A stretch of 54,171 bases of DNA, from NCBI GenBank assembly GCA_964404605.1, contig CAYOKT010000007.1:1-54171 (forward strand), given 5' to 3'. Position numbers and translations under genes: made by a program. The notes below the pieces were generated by a model that had not been told where the DNA came from, made no database searches, and was given only the letters and a program-made list of their open reading frames with translations. Of the stretch, positions 44,072 to 54,071 are shown in pieces. Within the stretch, counting starts at the first letter, position 1, and every line of letters starts with the position of its first letter. The stretch comes from CAYOKT01 sp964404605. GTDB taxonomy: Bacteria; Electryoneota; Electryoneia; Electryoneales; Electryoneaceae.

Positions 44072-44575
44072 TTACCCGGAAATCAACTGTTTGCAGGCAA
44101 GGTGCAACTGATCGTACGATTCCCACAGATCCTGGCTGATCACCTTGCTCTCCCCGACCACCGGCATGAAGTTCGTGTCTCCCTCCCAGCGGGGGACGAC
44201 ATGAAGATGCAGGTGTTCCTCCAACCCCGCCCCGGCGACCCGTCCGAGATTCCAACCGAGGTTGAACCCGTGAGGCTGTATCGCCTTCTCGAGGATGGCG
44301 AGGGAGAGGTTGGTCAGCTCACCGATCTCCCTCCACTCCTCTTCGGTCAGCTCCCGGAGGTCGGATACATGGCGGTTGGGCGCGACCATCAGGTGCCCGT
44401 TGGAATAGGGGTACCGGTTGAGGATGATAAACCCCTGTCCGCCGCGGTGTAACAGAAGAAGCTCCCGGTCACGTTCGACGGGAGCTTCCAGGGCATCGCA
44501 GAGAAAGCACTCCTCAACACCGTCCTTGCTCTCTTGAATCCAGGTGTAGCGCCAGGGCGCGTACATGCGTTTCAC
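44072..44575 (-). CDS. HIT-family hydrolase/phosphorylase (Ap4A phosphorylase-like)
   Basis: A 167-residue histidine-triad protein. The catalytic motif HLHLHVVPRWEGDTNFMP is complete, and CFLCDALE (an N-terminal zinc-type Cys pair) and FIILNRYPYSNGHLMVAPNRHV are typical of the branch related to mycobacterial Ap4A phosphorylase. Members act on diadenosine polyphosphates or other nucleotide phosphoanhydrides. The start lies 41 bp after the EF-G-like gene on the same strand, so the two are probably co-transcribed. Confidence 0.88.
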   Translation of the reverse strand: MKRMYAPWRYTWIQESKDGVEECFLCDALEAPVERDRELLLLHRGGQGFIILNRYPYSNGHLMVAPNRHVSDLRELTEEEWREIGELTNLSLAILEKAIQPHGFNLGWNLGRVAGAGLEEHLHLHVVPRWEGDTNFMPVVGESKVISQDLWESYDQLHLACKQLISG

Positions 44576-44615
44576 TGCATCGCCTCGCGCGCGGCACGGA
44601 GTGGAAAGGGGAAAG

Positions 44616-46694
44616 TCAGTTCCCCTCCGCGCGACGCGACTCGTATTCTTCGATCAGTTTCTGCTGGATGTCGCCCGGCACCTCTTCATAATGGGAGAAC
44701 TTGCGGCGGTAGGCGCCGCGCCCCGAGGTCAGGGAGCGGAGCGTGTTCGCATACTTGTACAGCTCCGCGAGAGGCACCTTGGCCTTGATCACCTGCCAGC
44801 GCCCTTCGCTGTCCATGCTCGCGACCTTGCCGCGCCGTGAAGAGATGTCCCCCATGACATCGCCCATGTTCTCCTGGGGAACCTTCACCTCGACATCATA
44901 GATCGGTTCGAGAATCACCGTTTTGCACTTGCGGAACGATTCGCGGAACCCGATGGAACCCGCCATCTTGAAGCTGAATTCATCGGAATCCACCGGGTGA
45001 TACTTGCCGTCGAACACCGTCGCCCTGACATCCACCACGGGATATCCGGCGATGACACCCTTACTCATCGCGTCCCGGATGCCCTTGTCCACGGCCGGGA
45101 TGAACTGCCGGGGAATCACCCCGCCGACGATTTCATCCACGAACTCGTACCCCGACCCGCGGGGCAGGGGCTCGAGGCGAATCCAGGCGATTCCGAACTG
45201 CCCGCGTCCCCCGGACTGTTTCTTGTGCTTCCCCTCCGCCTCGGCCTTGCTGCGGATGGTCTCACGGTAGGGAATCTTCGGCTCGATCAGCTCCGCCTCG
45301 ACGCCGAAACGCTCCTTCAGACGGTTGATGATCACGGCAAGGTGGGCATCGCCGAGACCGTTGACGATCGTCTGCTGCAACTCGGAATCATAGGTGACGG
45401 AAAAGGTCGGATCCGCGTTCTGCAACGTCTGAAGGCCCGAGGCGATCTTGTCCTCCTCGCCCTGGTTCTTCGCGACCACCGCGGCGCGGATGATCGGCTC
45501 GGGGAACTTCGGAGGAGTGAGCAGCATGGCTCGCCCGGGATCGGCGAGAGTGTCGCCGGTATGGGTGTTGCGCAGCTTGACGAGGATGCCGATGTCCCCG
45601 GCGACGAGATGATCGACGGGGGTCCGCTGGTGGCCGAGCGCCCAGAAGATCTGGTTGATCTTCTCCATGCCGCCCTCGCTGGTGTTCATCACCTCTTCGC
45701 CGGCGCGAAGCGTGCCGGAATAGAGCCGGAAGTAGCTGGTCTCGCCGACATGAGCCTCGGTGGCCGTCTTGAAGACGAGCAGACTCACCGGAGCGGTCGG
45801 GTCGCAGGCGATCTCCACCTCCTCGCCCGTCTTCGAGTCCCGTCCCGTTTCCGCCGGGCGATCCGCGGGCGAGGGAGCGAAGGTGGCGAGGAAATCGAGC
45901 AGGCTGGAGATCCCGACCTGCGGAACGGCCGCCCCGCAGAGAACCGGGAAAATGTTCCCCTCGACGATTCCCTTCCTCAACCCCTGCTCGAGTTCTTCCT
46001 GGGTCAGCTCACCGGCATCGAAAAACTTCTCCAGCAACTCGTCGTCCGCCTCGGCGGCCCGTTCGATCAGGGTGTTGCGCAACTCGTCCGCTTTTCCCTG
46101 AAGCTCGGGTGGGATGTCGCCCGCACGAACGTTCCCCTCGGTGAAGGTCAGCAGGCGCATCGATAAGAGATCGATGATCTGGTTGAAGCCCACTCCGGGG
46201 TTCACCGGGTACTGCACCACCGCGCTGTTCGGCCAGTTCTGCTGGATCTCCTCCACGATGGCGTCGAACTGGACATTCTCCTTGTCGAGCTGGTTGAGGA
46301 AGAAAGCCCTCGGCACCCCGCCCTCTTCGGCGAACTCCCAGACCTGCTCGGTGATCACCTCGATCCCGGAGGCCCCATGAACCACCGTGAGCGCGAGGTC
46401 GCTGACCCGCAGCGCACCCTTCACCTCGCCGAGGAAATCGCTGAATCCCGGCGTGTCGAGAAGGTTGAACTTCACCTTGCCGTATTCCGCCGTAAGCAGG
46501 CTCGCGCCGATCGAACTCCTCCGGTCGATCTCCTCCTTCAGGTAATCGCTCTGGGTCGTGCCCTCCTCGATGCTTCCCATGCGGTCCACGGCTTTCATCG
46601 CGACAAGCATCGCCTCGGCCAGGCTGGTCTTGCCGGAAGATCCGTGTCCGATAAGGCTCACATTGCGAATGGCCTCGGGCGCATGCTCCTTCAC
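44616..46694 (-). CDS. Elongation factor G-like GTPase (EF-G II type)
   Basis: A 692-residue translational GTPase with all EF-G domains. The P-loop is GHGSSGKT (16-23) rather than AHIDAGKT, G3 is DTPGF, and G4 reads NQLD in place of NKxD. Domain IV (GKYHPVDSDEFSFKMAGSIGFRE) and the C-terminal VPQENMGDVMGDISSRRG are clear. These features fit the paralogous EF-G-like subfamily, not the housekeeping fusA of a str operon, and no ribosomal genes are nearby. The frame is open to 46778. The GTG at 46694 is preferred because AGGAGG lies eight bases before it and the candidate promoter overlaps the upstream start. Confidence 0.88.
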   Translation of the reverse strand: MKEHAPEAIRNVSLIGHGSSGKTSLAEAMLVAMKAVDRMGSIEEGTTQSDYLKEEIDRRSSIGASLLTAEYGKVKFNLLDTPGFSDFLGEVKGALRVSDLALTVVHGASGIEVITEQVWEFAEEGGVPRAFFLNQLDKENVQFDAIVEEIQQNWPNSAVVQYPVNPGVGFNQIIDLLSMRLLTFTEGNVRAGDIPPELQGKADELRNTLIERAAEADDELLEKFFDAGELTQEELEQGLRKGIVEGNIFPVLCGAAVPQVGISSLLDFLATFAPSPADRPAETGRDSKTGEEVEIACDPTAPVSLLVFKTATEAHVGETSYFRLYSGTLRAGEEVMNTSEGGMEKINQIFWALGHQRTPVDHLVAGDIGILVKLRNTHTGDTLADPGRAMLLTPPKFPEPIIRAAVVAKNQGEEDKIASGLQTLQNADPTFSVTYDSELQQTIVNGLGDAHLAVIINRLKERFGVEAELIEPKIPYRETIRSKAEAEGKHKKQSGGRGQFGIAWIRLEPLPRGSGYEFVDEIVGGVIPRQFIPAVDKGIRDAMSKGVIAGYPVVDVRATVFDGKYHPVDSDEFSFKMAGSIGFRESFRKCKTVILEPIYDVEVKVPQENMGDVMGDISSRRGKVASMDSEGRWQVIKAKVPLAELYKYANTLRSLTSGRGAYRRKFSHYEEVPGDIQQKLIEEYESRRAEGN

Positions 46695-47310
46695 GGATGG
46701 TTCCTCCTGGGGTGCGTACGATGAGTGAAAACAGACGTCTGAGCCAGCGAAGTTAAGCGGAACCTCGTCAGGGGTCAAGGCCGCCCTCCTCCCCCTTCCC
46801 CCGTCTCCCCGCGGCCGGATTGGCGGAGGAACCGGGTGCGGAATACGCCACCCGCATATCCCACCTCCGCCCCGGAATACTCCCCCGTGATCCGCCCGAC
46901 CGGCAACTCCTTCCCGGTGGAATCCCCCCGGAGTCGAGGACGACGCTTCCCCCGCCCGGCAGGCGGACGTAACACGGTGATATTCCGGGAAATACTCTAT
47001 GCGGATTTTCGCAGCCCGCCTTCCATCCAGCGGGCGTGATTCTTGCTGATTCTCAATTGGGAAATAGATCGCCGGAGCCGGTAATGCGGGATGTGAGGTT
47101 CATCACCCCGAGGCTTTGGGATTTTTCGCATTCTAACTCGTGGTACTCTCCGGGAATCCCTCATCGGCATTTCCCGGACCCATCGGCCGGGTTTCGACAC
47201 AATCGACCGGTCACCGTTTTTATGAATGCCTGAAACGGAGCTACCTTTCCCGCGGCGGCCGGACGCCCGCCTTCTGGGGTGTTCCAAAAGCAGCGGAGAA
47301 CGGGGACAGG
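46695..47310. other. 616-bp divergent intergenic region
   Basis: It separates the EF-G-like gene (minus) from the first beta-helix gene (plus). Apart from the EF-G-side promoter at 46750-46778, no gene, RNA or strong promoter is recognised. A stretch on the minus strand (46775-46996) is open for about 70 codons but has no known match. The plus-strand part next to the beta-helix gene is less GC-rich and probably holds its promoter. Confidence 0.6.
46750..46778 (-). promoter_or_regulatory. Candidate promoter of the EF-G-like gene
   Basis: On the minus strand TTGACC (46778-46773) and TAACTT (46755-46750) are 17 bp apart. The predicted transcript starts about 50 nt before the GTG at 46694. Confidence 0.4.
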
Positions 47311-50300
47311 ATGATGAAGAAAGCAATCGCAGGGCTTCTTGCGCTCACCCTGGTCGCTCTCTCCACGGCATGGGCCGGGGACTGGTACGTCTCCCCCGCC
47401 GGAGATGACGGCAACGACGGCTCCGACGCGGCGCACGCCTGGCGCACGATTACCCACGCCGTCTCCTCGGTGTCGGGAACGTTCGCCGATCCTGCCACGG
47501 TGCACATCGCCGCGGGAACCTACGACCGCTCGGTCGAGGGGGATTTCCCCATCGAGATCGGGTCGGGAGTGGGCCATCTCATCCTCGAGGGCGCGGATGA
47601 GGCGACGACCATCATCGACGGCGCCGGGGCACCGGACTGGGAGGAATACTACCTCTTCGAGGCGGACGGGGCGGACCGGGTCGAGTTTCGCAACCTCCGC
47701 CTCACCGGGGGACGCGGCGGCGTGAGCATCGAGGACGTGGACATCGCCGCCGTATTGGCGCACGTCACCCTCGACGGGTTCATCCCCCACTCCTGGGGCA
47801 GCGCGCTCTCCGCGATCCGCGCCACGGGGATGGCCGGCTCCCTGGAGCTGGACACCGTGACCATCACCTCGCCCATCGTGAACACCTACGGAGGCGGCCT
47901 GTACGCCTCGAACGTGGCGGGCGACATCACCCTGCAGGATGTCACCTTCACCGAGCCGGTCGCCCTCTACAACAGCGGCGGCGCGGTCTACGTGAACGAC
48001 CTTGGCGGGGATTTCCGCTGCATCGACGGCACGGTCACCGAACCCTACGCGGACCAGAAAGGCGGCGCGTTCTGCCTGCTCCAGGTCGCCGGGGAGATCG
48101 AGATCCGCGGGGTGGCGATCAGCTCGCCCACCGCGATGTGGAGTGACGGCGGGGCGATCTACATAAAAGGAGGCGCGGCCGACGGCAGCGAGCTTGATGA
48201 GGACTGGCTCGGCGGAGACATCCTGCTGGAGGACCTGGTGATCGACAGCGCCTACGCGAACGACAACGGCGGGGCGGTGTTGATCAAGGAGGTCGGCGGA
48301 GCGGTCACCCTCAACAACCTCACCCTCACCGGGCCGAACGCCCGGTACAGCCACGGAGGCGCGTTCTACCTGAAGGAGATCAACGGGATCCTCACCGGCA
48401 ACGGCATCACGGTCGTCGACCCCCGGGCGGATGACCACGGGGGAACATTCTACCTGAAGGATCTCCAGAATGATGTCACCCTGAGCAACGTGACGATCAC
48501 GAACACGGACGCGATCTACGGCCGGGGCGGAGCGTTCTACGCCGAGGACATGGGCGGTGATATCACCCTCGACGGCGTGACCATCGACGATTCCTACGCC
48601 GGGAACCAGGGCGGGGCTCTCTATTTCAACGATCTCGACGGGGCGCTCACCCTGCAGAATCTCACGGTTGACGGCGGCCACAGCGAATGGAGCTACGGCG
48701 GCGGGATGTATCTCTACAAAATCGAAGGGGATCTGAACTTCTCCCAAGTCAGCTTCAGCAACTGCCAGGCCTCGGACGGCGGCGGCGGAATCTACCTGAA
48801 GAAGCTGCGGGGCGAACTCCGCGCGACGGGCTTGAGCATCGAGGGCTCCTCGACGGTGTACGGCAAGGGCGGCGGCTTCTACCTCTTCGATCCCTCCAGC
48901 AGCGACAGCCTGGTGTTCGACGACTTCTCCCTGTGCGAGAACTACAGCGAGGACACCCACGGCGGGGGGATGTACCTGCACGCCAACAGCCGGCACAGCC
49001 CGATCCGCATCAGCCACTTCACCGCCTACGGCAACATGTCCGGCTCATGGGGGCACGGTGGTGCGTTCTACTTCTACAAGGCCGGCCCGATCACCATGAC
49101 GGACGGGACCCTGCGCGGCAATGAGACCAGCAACGAAGATGTCTACTCCGAGTATCATGGGGGCGGCATTTACATCAAGACCGCCGATGCGCTGAGCCTG
49201 GAAAACGTGGTGTTCTGGGAAAATGTCGCCCGCGGGAAAGGCGGCGCGATCTATGTCAAGACCCTCAGCAATACGATGAACCTGTTCAAGGTGGCCTTCC
49301 TCGACAACACCGCGAAAAAGGCGGACGACTGGAGCGAGGGGGAAGGCGGGGCGATCTACTACGACAACACGGGAAGCGGAAGCGACTATCTCATCCGTAA
49401 TGCACTGTTCGCGGGCAACATCGCCCAGCGCCGCGGCGGGGCGATCTACATCCGGAAGGGCCGGCCGGACCTGGTGAATATCACGATGACCGACAACGAC
49501 GCGGACGATGACGCCCCGTCGATCTACTGCAAGAGCGGCGCCGGGGCGACGGTGTACAACTCCATCATCTGGGGCAACGGCCCCTTCGCCGACGGCGAGC
49601 ACAGCACCCACTCCGGCAGCGTGGACTTCCTCTACAGCAACGTGGAATATGACGGCGGGGGTGTGCCCGACGGGGACGGCAACATGAATCTCCGCACCTT
49701 TTTCCTCGACCCGGACAACGAGGACTACACCATCGTCCCCGGCAGCCGGACGGTGGACGCCGGGATGCCCTACGACGAAGACGAACCCTACAGCGACTAC
49801 AGCCACGAACCGGAGCCGAACGGCGAGCGGATCAACTTGGGGTTCTGGGGTCCGATCACCGGCGCGGGGCTTGACTGCGACCAGTGCGGCGGCGCGGGGA
49901 ACCCGCCCGGCGGAGGCGGATCCGGGGGCGGCGGGTTCGGCGGAACCGGAGGCGGGGGCGCCTCGCAAACCGTATTCATCGTCCTCAAGGACAAGTACGC
50001 CCTGCTCGGGGTGCCCGTAGTCCCCGACGAGAACGACGGCCAGGGCGACCCGCAGGAATCCTTCGGCGACGATGTGAACGGCACCCAGCCGAGCTGGCTC
50101 GACCAGACCTGGCGCTTCAGCCGGTGGAGCTACGGCTCACCCCTCGACCCGAACTTCTTCGGGTACCTCCGCTTCGAGGAGGAGGATGTCGACTTCTCCA
50201 ACGGAACCGTGCACGAAGTCGGCGACCCGCCGGAGATTCAGCCGGGGTACGGGTACTGGTTCGTCTGGAACTACGGCGCCGTCGCCGACCGCGACACGGT

Positions 50301-51537
50301 GCTGGTGGACATTCACAAGTATATGCTGGACGCCGAGCCGTACATCCTGCCGCTGCAGAGCGCACCCTCCGAGGGGGATTACGGCCTGAACATGATGGCC
50401 AACCCCTGGCCCTTCCCGATCAACTGGTCGCAGGTCTCCTTCTCCACCGACCAGGAGACCTGGCTGGATGCGCAGGACGCGGCGGACGCCGGCCTGGTCA
50501 ACCCCTACGCCTACACCTGGGATCACCAGAACGAATTTTACGCGCCGAAGAACGGCCGCCTCGAGGTCTGGGAGGGCTTCTGGGTGGTGGTGCAGACCAC
50601 GGACCCGCTCTGGATGCGGTTCCGCCCACTGCCGGAACTCGGCCAGGTTCCGGCGCTCTCCCTAGACGAGCTGGACGAGCAGCTCGACTGGTCGCTGCTG
50701 CTCACCGCCCGGCGCACGGACGCCCTGCAGGTGGACTACTACAACTGGGTCGGGGTCGGGCCAGACCTGACGGATGACATCGACGCCGTGGACGCGTTCC
50801 AGATGAGCCCCGTCTCCAAGGAGGCGATCTTCCTGAGAACGCGGGTGCGCAACTCGGAGACCGGGCAGTTCCGCCCGCAGAAGCTGGCCTTCGACTTCCG
50901 CGCGAACGACATCACCGTGGACGAGCCGAAAACCTGGCTGATGGAGACCTGGTTCTACCACGACTCCTCCATCCCCGGCGCGGGCACGGTGTACCCCATC
51001 GAGGTGGAGCTGCGCTGGCCGACCATTTCAAGGGTGCCCGACGATTTCACCCTCAGCCTGTTCAGCGCCAGCGGCACGACGTTTGACCCGGATGTCGACA
51101 CGGCGATCGTCGCGGACCTGCGCGACACGAGCTTCGTGCGGCTGTGGCTGGACCGCAACCCGGGCGGGAGCTACGGCGATGAGTACCGCTACGAGCGGTT
51201 CTGGCTGGTGGCTTCCACGGGCCTCGGCGGCCTGCTGGGCACGAAAGACCCGGCCGATACCGCATTGCCGACTCGCACCCGGCTGCTCGGCGCCGCGCCG
51301 AACCCCTTCAATAACCAGACCCGGGTCCGCTTCGAGGTGGCGCGGACCGCCGAGGTCAGGCTGGAGGTGTTCAACGTCCTCGGCCGCCGTGTGGCGACCC
51401 TCGCGGGCGGACGCTACCAGCCGGGCAGGTATTCGGCCGCCTGGGATGCGACCCGCCTCGCCTCCGGGATGTACTTCCTGCGTTTCGAGGTGAACGGCAC
51501 CCCGCGGGAGGCGAAAAAGGTGGTCCTGTTGCAGTAA
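47311..51537 (+). CDS. Large secreted parallel beta-helix protein with sorting-type C-terminal domain
   Basis: A 1408-residue exported protein. The signal peptide MMKKAIAGLLALTLVALSTAWA is followed by GDWYVSPAGDDGNDGS, the usual start of secreted right-handed beta-helix proteins. From about 193 to 750 the chain consists of degenerate 28-29 residue repeats of the type GGAFYLKEINGxLTxxxITV, close to twenty copies, each probably one or more helix coils. A DYSHEPEPNGERINLGFWG cap, a Gly-rich linker (about 860-885), a second module (about 888-1110) and a PNPFN-type C-terminal domain (about 1327-1408, ending KKVVLLQ) follow. It has no visible catalytic motif. An adhesin, shell or polysaccharide-binding role is possible. 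The ATG at 47311 is directly before a second ATG. Confidence 0.8.
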   Translation: MMKKAIAGLLALTLVALSTAWAGDWYVSPAGDDGNDGSDAAHAWRTITHAVSSVSGTFADPATVHIAAGTYDRSVEGDFPIEIGSGVGHLILEGADEATTIIDGAGAPDWEEYYLFEADGADRVEFRNLRLTGGRGGVSIEDVDIAAVLAHVTLDGFIPHSWGSALSAIRATGMAGSLELDTVTITSPIVNTYGGGLYASNVAGDITLQDVTFTEPVALYNSGGAVYVNDLGGDFRCIDGTVTEPYADQKGGAFCLLQVAGEIEIRGVAISSPTAMWSDGGAIYIKGGAADGSELDEDWLGGDILLEDLVIDSAYANDNGGAVLIKEVGGAVTLNNLTLTGPNARYSHGGAFYLKEINGILTGNGITVVDPRADDHGGTFYLKDLQNDVTLSNVTITNTDAIYGRGGAFYAEDMGGDITLDGVTIDDSYAGNQGGALYFNDLDGALTLQNLTVDGGHSEWSYGGGMYLYKIEGDLNFSQVSFSNCQASDGGGGIYLKKLRGELRATGLSIEGSSTVYGKGGGFYLFDPSSSDSLVFDDFSLCENYSEDTHGGGMYLHANSRHSPIRISHFTAYGNMSGSWGHGGAFYFYKAGPITMTDGTLRGNETSNEDVYSEYHGGGIYIKTADALSLENVVFWENVARGKGGAIYVKTLSNTMNLFKVAFLDNTAKKADDWSEGEGGAIYYDNTGSGSDYLIRNALFAGNIAQRRGGAIYIRKGRPDLVNITMTDNDADDDAPSIYCKSGAGATVYNSIIWGNGPFADGEHSTHSGSVDFLYSNVEYDGGGVPDGDGNMNLRTFFLDPDNEDYTIVPGSRTVDAGMPYDEDEPYSDYSHEPEPNGERINLGFWGPITGAGLDCDQCGGAGNPPGGGGSGGGGFGGTGGGGASQTVFIVLKDKYALLGVPVVPDENDGQGDPQESFGDDVNGTQPSWLDQTWRFSRWSYGSPLDPNFFGYLRFEEEDVDFSNGTVHEVGDPPEIQPGYGYWFVWNYGAVADRDTVLVDIHKYMLDAEPYILPLQSAPSEGDYGLNMMANPWPFPINWSQVSFSTDQETWLDAQDAADAGLVNPYAYTWDHQNEFYAPKNGRLEVWEGFWVVVQTTDPLWMRFRPLPELGQVPALSLDELDEQLDWSLLLTARRTDALQVDYYNWVGVGPDLTDDIDAVDAFQMSPVSKEAIFLRTRVRNSETGQFRPQKLAFDFRANDITVDEPKTWLMETWFYHDSSIPGAGTVYPIEVELRWPTISRVPDDFTLSLFSASGTTFDPDVDTAIVADLRDTSFVRLWLDRNPGGSYGDEYRYERFWLVASTGLGGLLGTKDPADTALPTRTRLLGAAPNPFNNQTRVRFEVARTAEVRLEVFNVLGRRVATLAGGRYQPGRYSAAWDATRLASGMYFLRFEVNGTPREAKKVVLLQ

Positions 51538-51641
51538 CCGACAGGCCGGGCGCGGGGGGAAGAGCGAACCGGGGGGATGATTGAACCGACGGGGGTCTCC
51601 TCCCTGCACCGTTCAACCGCTGTACCATCGAGGATCAGGCG

Positions 51642-54071
51642 ATGATGCGACACGCGCGGCTCCGGACGATCTCCCCGGCGCTGGGTCTCCTGCTCGCCTT
51701 GCAGGCGTCGGCGGCGACATTCTACGTCGCGCCCGACGGCACGGATGCGCCGGACCGCGGGCTCAGCGAGGATCTGCCGTTCCGCTCCCTCTCCTACGCC
51801 CTCACCGTGGCGGACACCACCCTCGGGCGGCCGCACGAGATCCATCTCGCACCCGGCCGGTATACCTCCGACGCCGAGGTCTTCCCCCTCCCGATGATCG
51901 ATTCGACCTCGGTGATCGGCGCGGGACCGGAGGCGACGATCCTCGATGCGACCGGCAGCCAGGCCTACGTCATCGGCGCGGTGGATGTCGATGACTGGTC
52001 CCTGCGGAGCCTGACGGTAACCGGGGGGATCGGCCTGCAGGGCGGCGGCCTGCTGATCACCCAGGGGCACGGCGCCCTCCTCTCGGACCTCGTCCTCCGG
52101 AACAACCGGGGGGACCACCCGGTGATCCCCGACTTCCAGGGCTTCGGCGGCGGGGCGGCGCTGGTCGAGGCGGAGAATGTCGTGTTCGACCATGTCACCT
52201 TCGAGGCAAACTCCGCCTTCGATGCCGGCGGCGCCCTCTGGGCCCAGAACTGCTCCCCCCTGCTGCGTTTCATCACCGCCGTGCACAACACCTGCGACCA
52301 GGACCCGGCGGCCTCGGCGTTCGTGCTGGAGGGCCTGCCCGGCGACACGCTGTTCGTCGAAAGCTCGGTCATCTGGGACAACGGCGTGCCCGGGGCCGAG
52401 GGCTCGGTGATGGCGGGGAACCTCGGTGTGCGATACAGCCTCGTGCAGCGGGACGGCGGGCAGGCATGGCCGGGGGTGGGGAACGTGTGGGCCGATCCGC
52501 TGTTCTTCGACCCGGAATCGGACTACCGGGTGCTGGAGGGGTCCCCGGTCATCGACCTCGCCGACCCTTCCGCGGACTACTCCCAGGAGCCGGAGCCGAA
52601 CGGCGGGCGCGCCAACGCGGGCATGTTCGGCGACACCCCCCAGGCACAGGTCAGCGAGGCGCGGTTCGCGCTGCGCCGCGGGTTGTGGGCGATGATCGGT
52701 CTGCCGGTCGCGCCCCCGGACGGTGACCCCGCCCTCCTCCTGCAGGACGACTTCGACGGCGCGATGCCGGGCGAAGGCTCCTGGCGCCTCCAGCGGTGGA
52801 GCGTGGCGGACAGCCTCTGGCTGCGGTGGAACGAACCGGAAGCGGACGGCCTCGAACACGGCGACCCGCCGCCGCTCGCGCCCGGCCGGGGCTTCGTGAT
52901 CCGCCAGGACCTCGAGCCACAGGTCGAGCTGTCCGTCCCCGGCGGGGCGGTGGACCAGTTCGCCCCCTTCGTGGTCGACCTCGCCGAGAGCGATGACACC
53001 CTCGCCATGCAGATGGTCGCCAACCCCTTCCCCTATCGACTCGCACTCACGAACACCAGCCTCCAGACCCCGACGGGCGAGATGACCTACTCCGAGGCCG
53101 CCATGGCGGGCTGGGCGAACCGCTGGGTGTACATCCTCGAAGCGTCCGGCCGCTTCCTGCCCACCACCGGGGAGCTCCAGCCGTGGCAGGGTGCGGTTCT
53201 CTTCACCAGCGGCGCGGCGGGGATGCAGTGGAAGGCCCGGCCGGGGCATGAACCCGCCGAGACCGTCGATCCGCGCGATGACCTCGTCTGGGGGCTCTAC
53301 CTGAACACCGGGGTCCTCGACTCGGCGGGGGAACTCGCCGTCACCGACAACGGGCACCTGTTCGGCATCTCGGAGGACGCCGGGTATGGCGTGGACCCCT
53401 GGGACGGGCTCTTCCTCCCCGACTTCCGCGATAAGATCATCACCCGCTGGACGCTGGAGGACGGCACCCCGCTGTTCCATGACATCCGCCCCGCCGAGGG
53501 CGGCGCCTGGCGGATGTGGGACGCCGAGGTGCTGACCAATCTCACCGACACCCTGGTCGTCGATTCCGTGCAGGTGAGCGTGGGCGGAATCCTCACCGAG
53601 ACGGACCTCGCCTACCCGGATACGGCCTATGGGTTCTGGCTCGAGGCGGAGGACGGCACCATCCTGCTGCCCGACCTGCGCGACAGCGCGATGGTTCACC
53701 TGCCTCTCGCGGACGTGGGCGGCGGCTGGAAGCGCGCGGCGTTCCGTATCGTCGCCACCCACCCCGACTGGACGGACGTCGAAGAGCGTGAGGCCGGTCC
53801 TCTCCCGGTCGACTTCCGTTTGGTGTCCATCTACCCGAATCCGTTCAACGCCCGCGCATCGCTACTCTTCGACCTGCCGCGCGGGGGGACGGTCGGGATG
53901 AGGGTGTTCGACCTCCTCGGGCGCACGGTCGAGCGGGCGCGTTACGAGCACCTCTCCCCGGGGCGGCATCGTGTCGAGTGGAACGCCGAAGGGCGGGCCA
54001 GCGGGGTCTACTTCATCCGGCTGCAAGCCGGGGGCCGGACCGCCGTGCGCAAGGTCGTACTGCTGCGATAA
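51642..54071 (+). CDS. Secreted beta-helix protein, paralogue of the upstream gene
   Basis: An 809-residue exported protein with a signal peptide (SPALGLLLALQASA) and FYVAPDGTDAPDRG at the mature start. A shorter beta-helix region (about 46-320) ends in the same cap, DYSQEPEPNGGRANAGMFG, as in the upstream protein. The following module (about 340-533, with MQMVANPFPYRLAL) matches LNMMANPWPFPINW in the neighbour, and the C-terminus is a PNPFN-type domain (IYPNPFNARASLLF, ending RKVVLLR). It starts 104 bp after the upstream stop, on the same strand, so the two likely arose by duplication and may be co-expressed. The function is unknown. Confidence 0.78.
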   Translation: MMRHARLRTISPALGLLLALQASAATFYVAPDGTDAPDRGLSEDLPFRSLSYALTVADTTLGRPHEIHLAPGRYTSDAEVFPLPMIDSTSVIGAGPEATILDATGSQAYVIGAVDVDDWSLRSLTVTGGIGLQGGGLLITQGHGALLSDLVLRNNRGDHPVIPDFQGFGGGAALVEAENVVFDHVTFEANSAFDAGGALWAQNCSPLLRFITAVHNTCDQDPAASAFVLEGLPGDTLFVESSVIWDNGVPGAEGSVMAGNLGVRYSLVQRDGGQAWPGVGNVWADPLFFDPESDYRVLEGSPVIDLADPSADYSQEPEPNGGRANAGMFGDTPQAQVSEARFALRRGLWAMIGLPVAPPDGDPALLLQDDFDGAMPGEGSWRLQRWSVADSLWLRWNEPEADGLEHGDPPPLAPGRGFVIRQDLEPQVELSVPGGAVDQFAPFVVDLAESDDTLAMQMVANPFPYRLALTNTSLQTPTGEMTYSEAAMAGWANRWVYILEASGRFLPTTGELQPWQGAVLFTSGAAGMQWKARPGHEPAETVDPRDDLVWGLYLNTGVLDSAGELAVTDNGHLFGISEDAGYGVDPWDGLFLPDFRDKIITRWTLEDGTPLFHDIRPAEGGAWRMWDAEVLTNLTDTLVVDSVQVSVGGILTETDLAYPDTAYGFWLEAEDGTILLPDLRDSAMVHLPLADVGGGWKRAAFRIVATHPDWTDVEEREAGPLPVDFRLVSIYPNPFNARASLLFDLPRGGTVGMRVFDLLGRTVERARYEHLSPGRHRVEWNAEGRASGVYFIRLQAGGRTAVRKVVLLR

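Noticed and set aside
46775..46996. Minus-strand open stretch of about 70 codons upstream of the EF-G-like gene
   Set aside because: No recognisable domain, overlaps the candidate promoter, and no ribosome site was seen. It could be a gene remnant but cannot be supported.
47890..49560. Repeated sequence as a CRISPR-like or tandem DNA repeat array
   Set aside because: The repeat is at protein level (28-29 residues, degenerate) and there are no identical DNA repeats with unique spacers.
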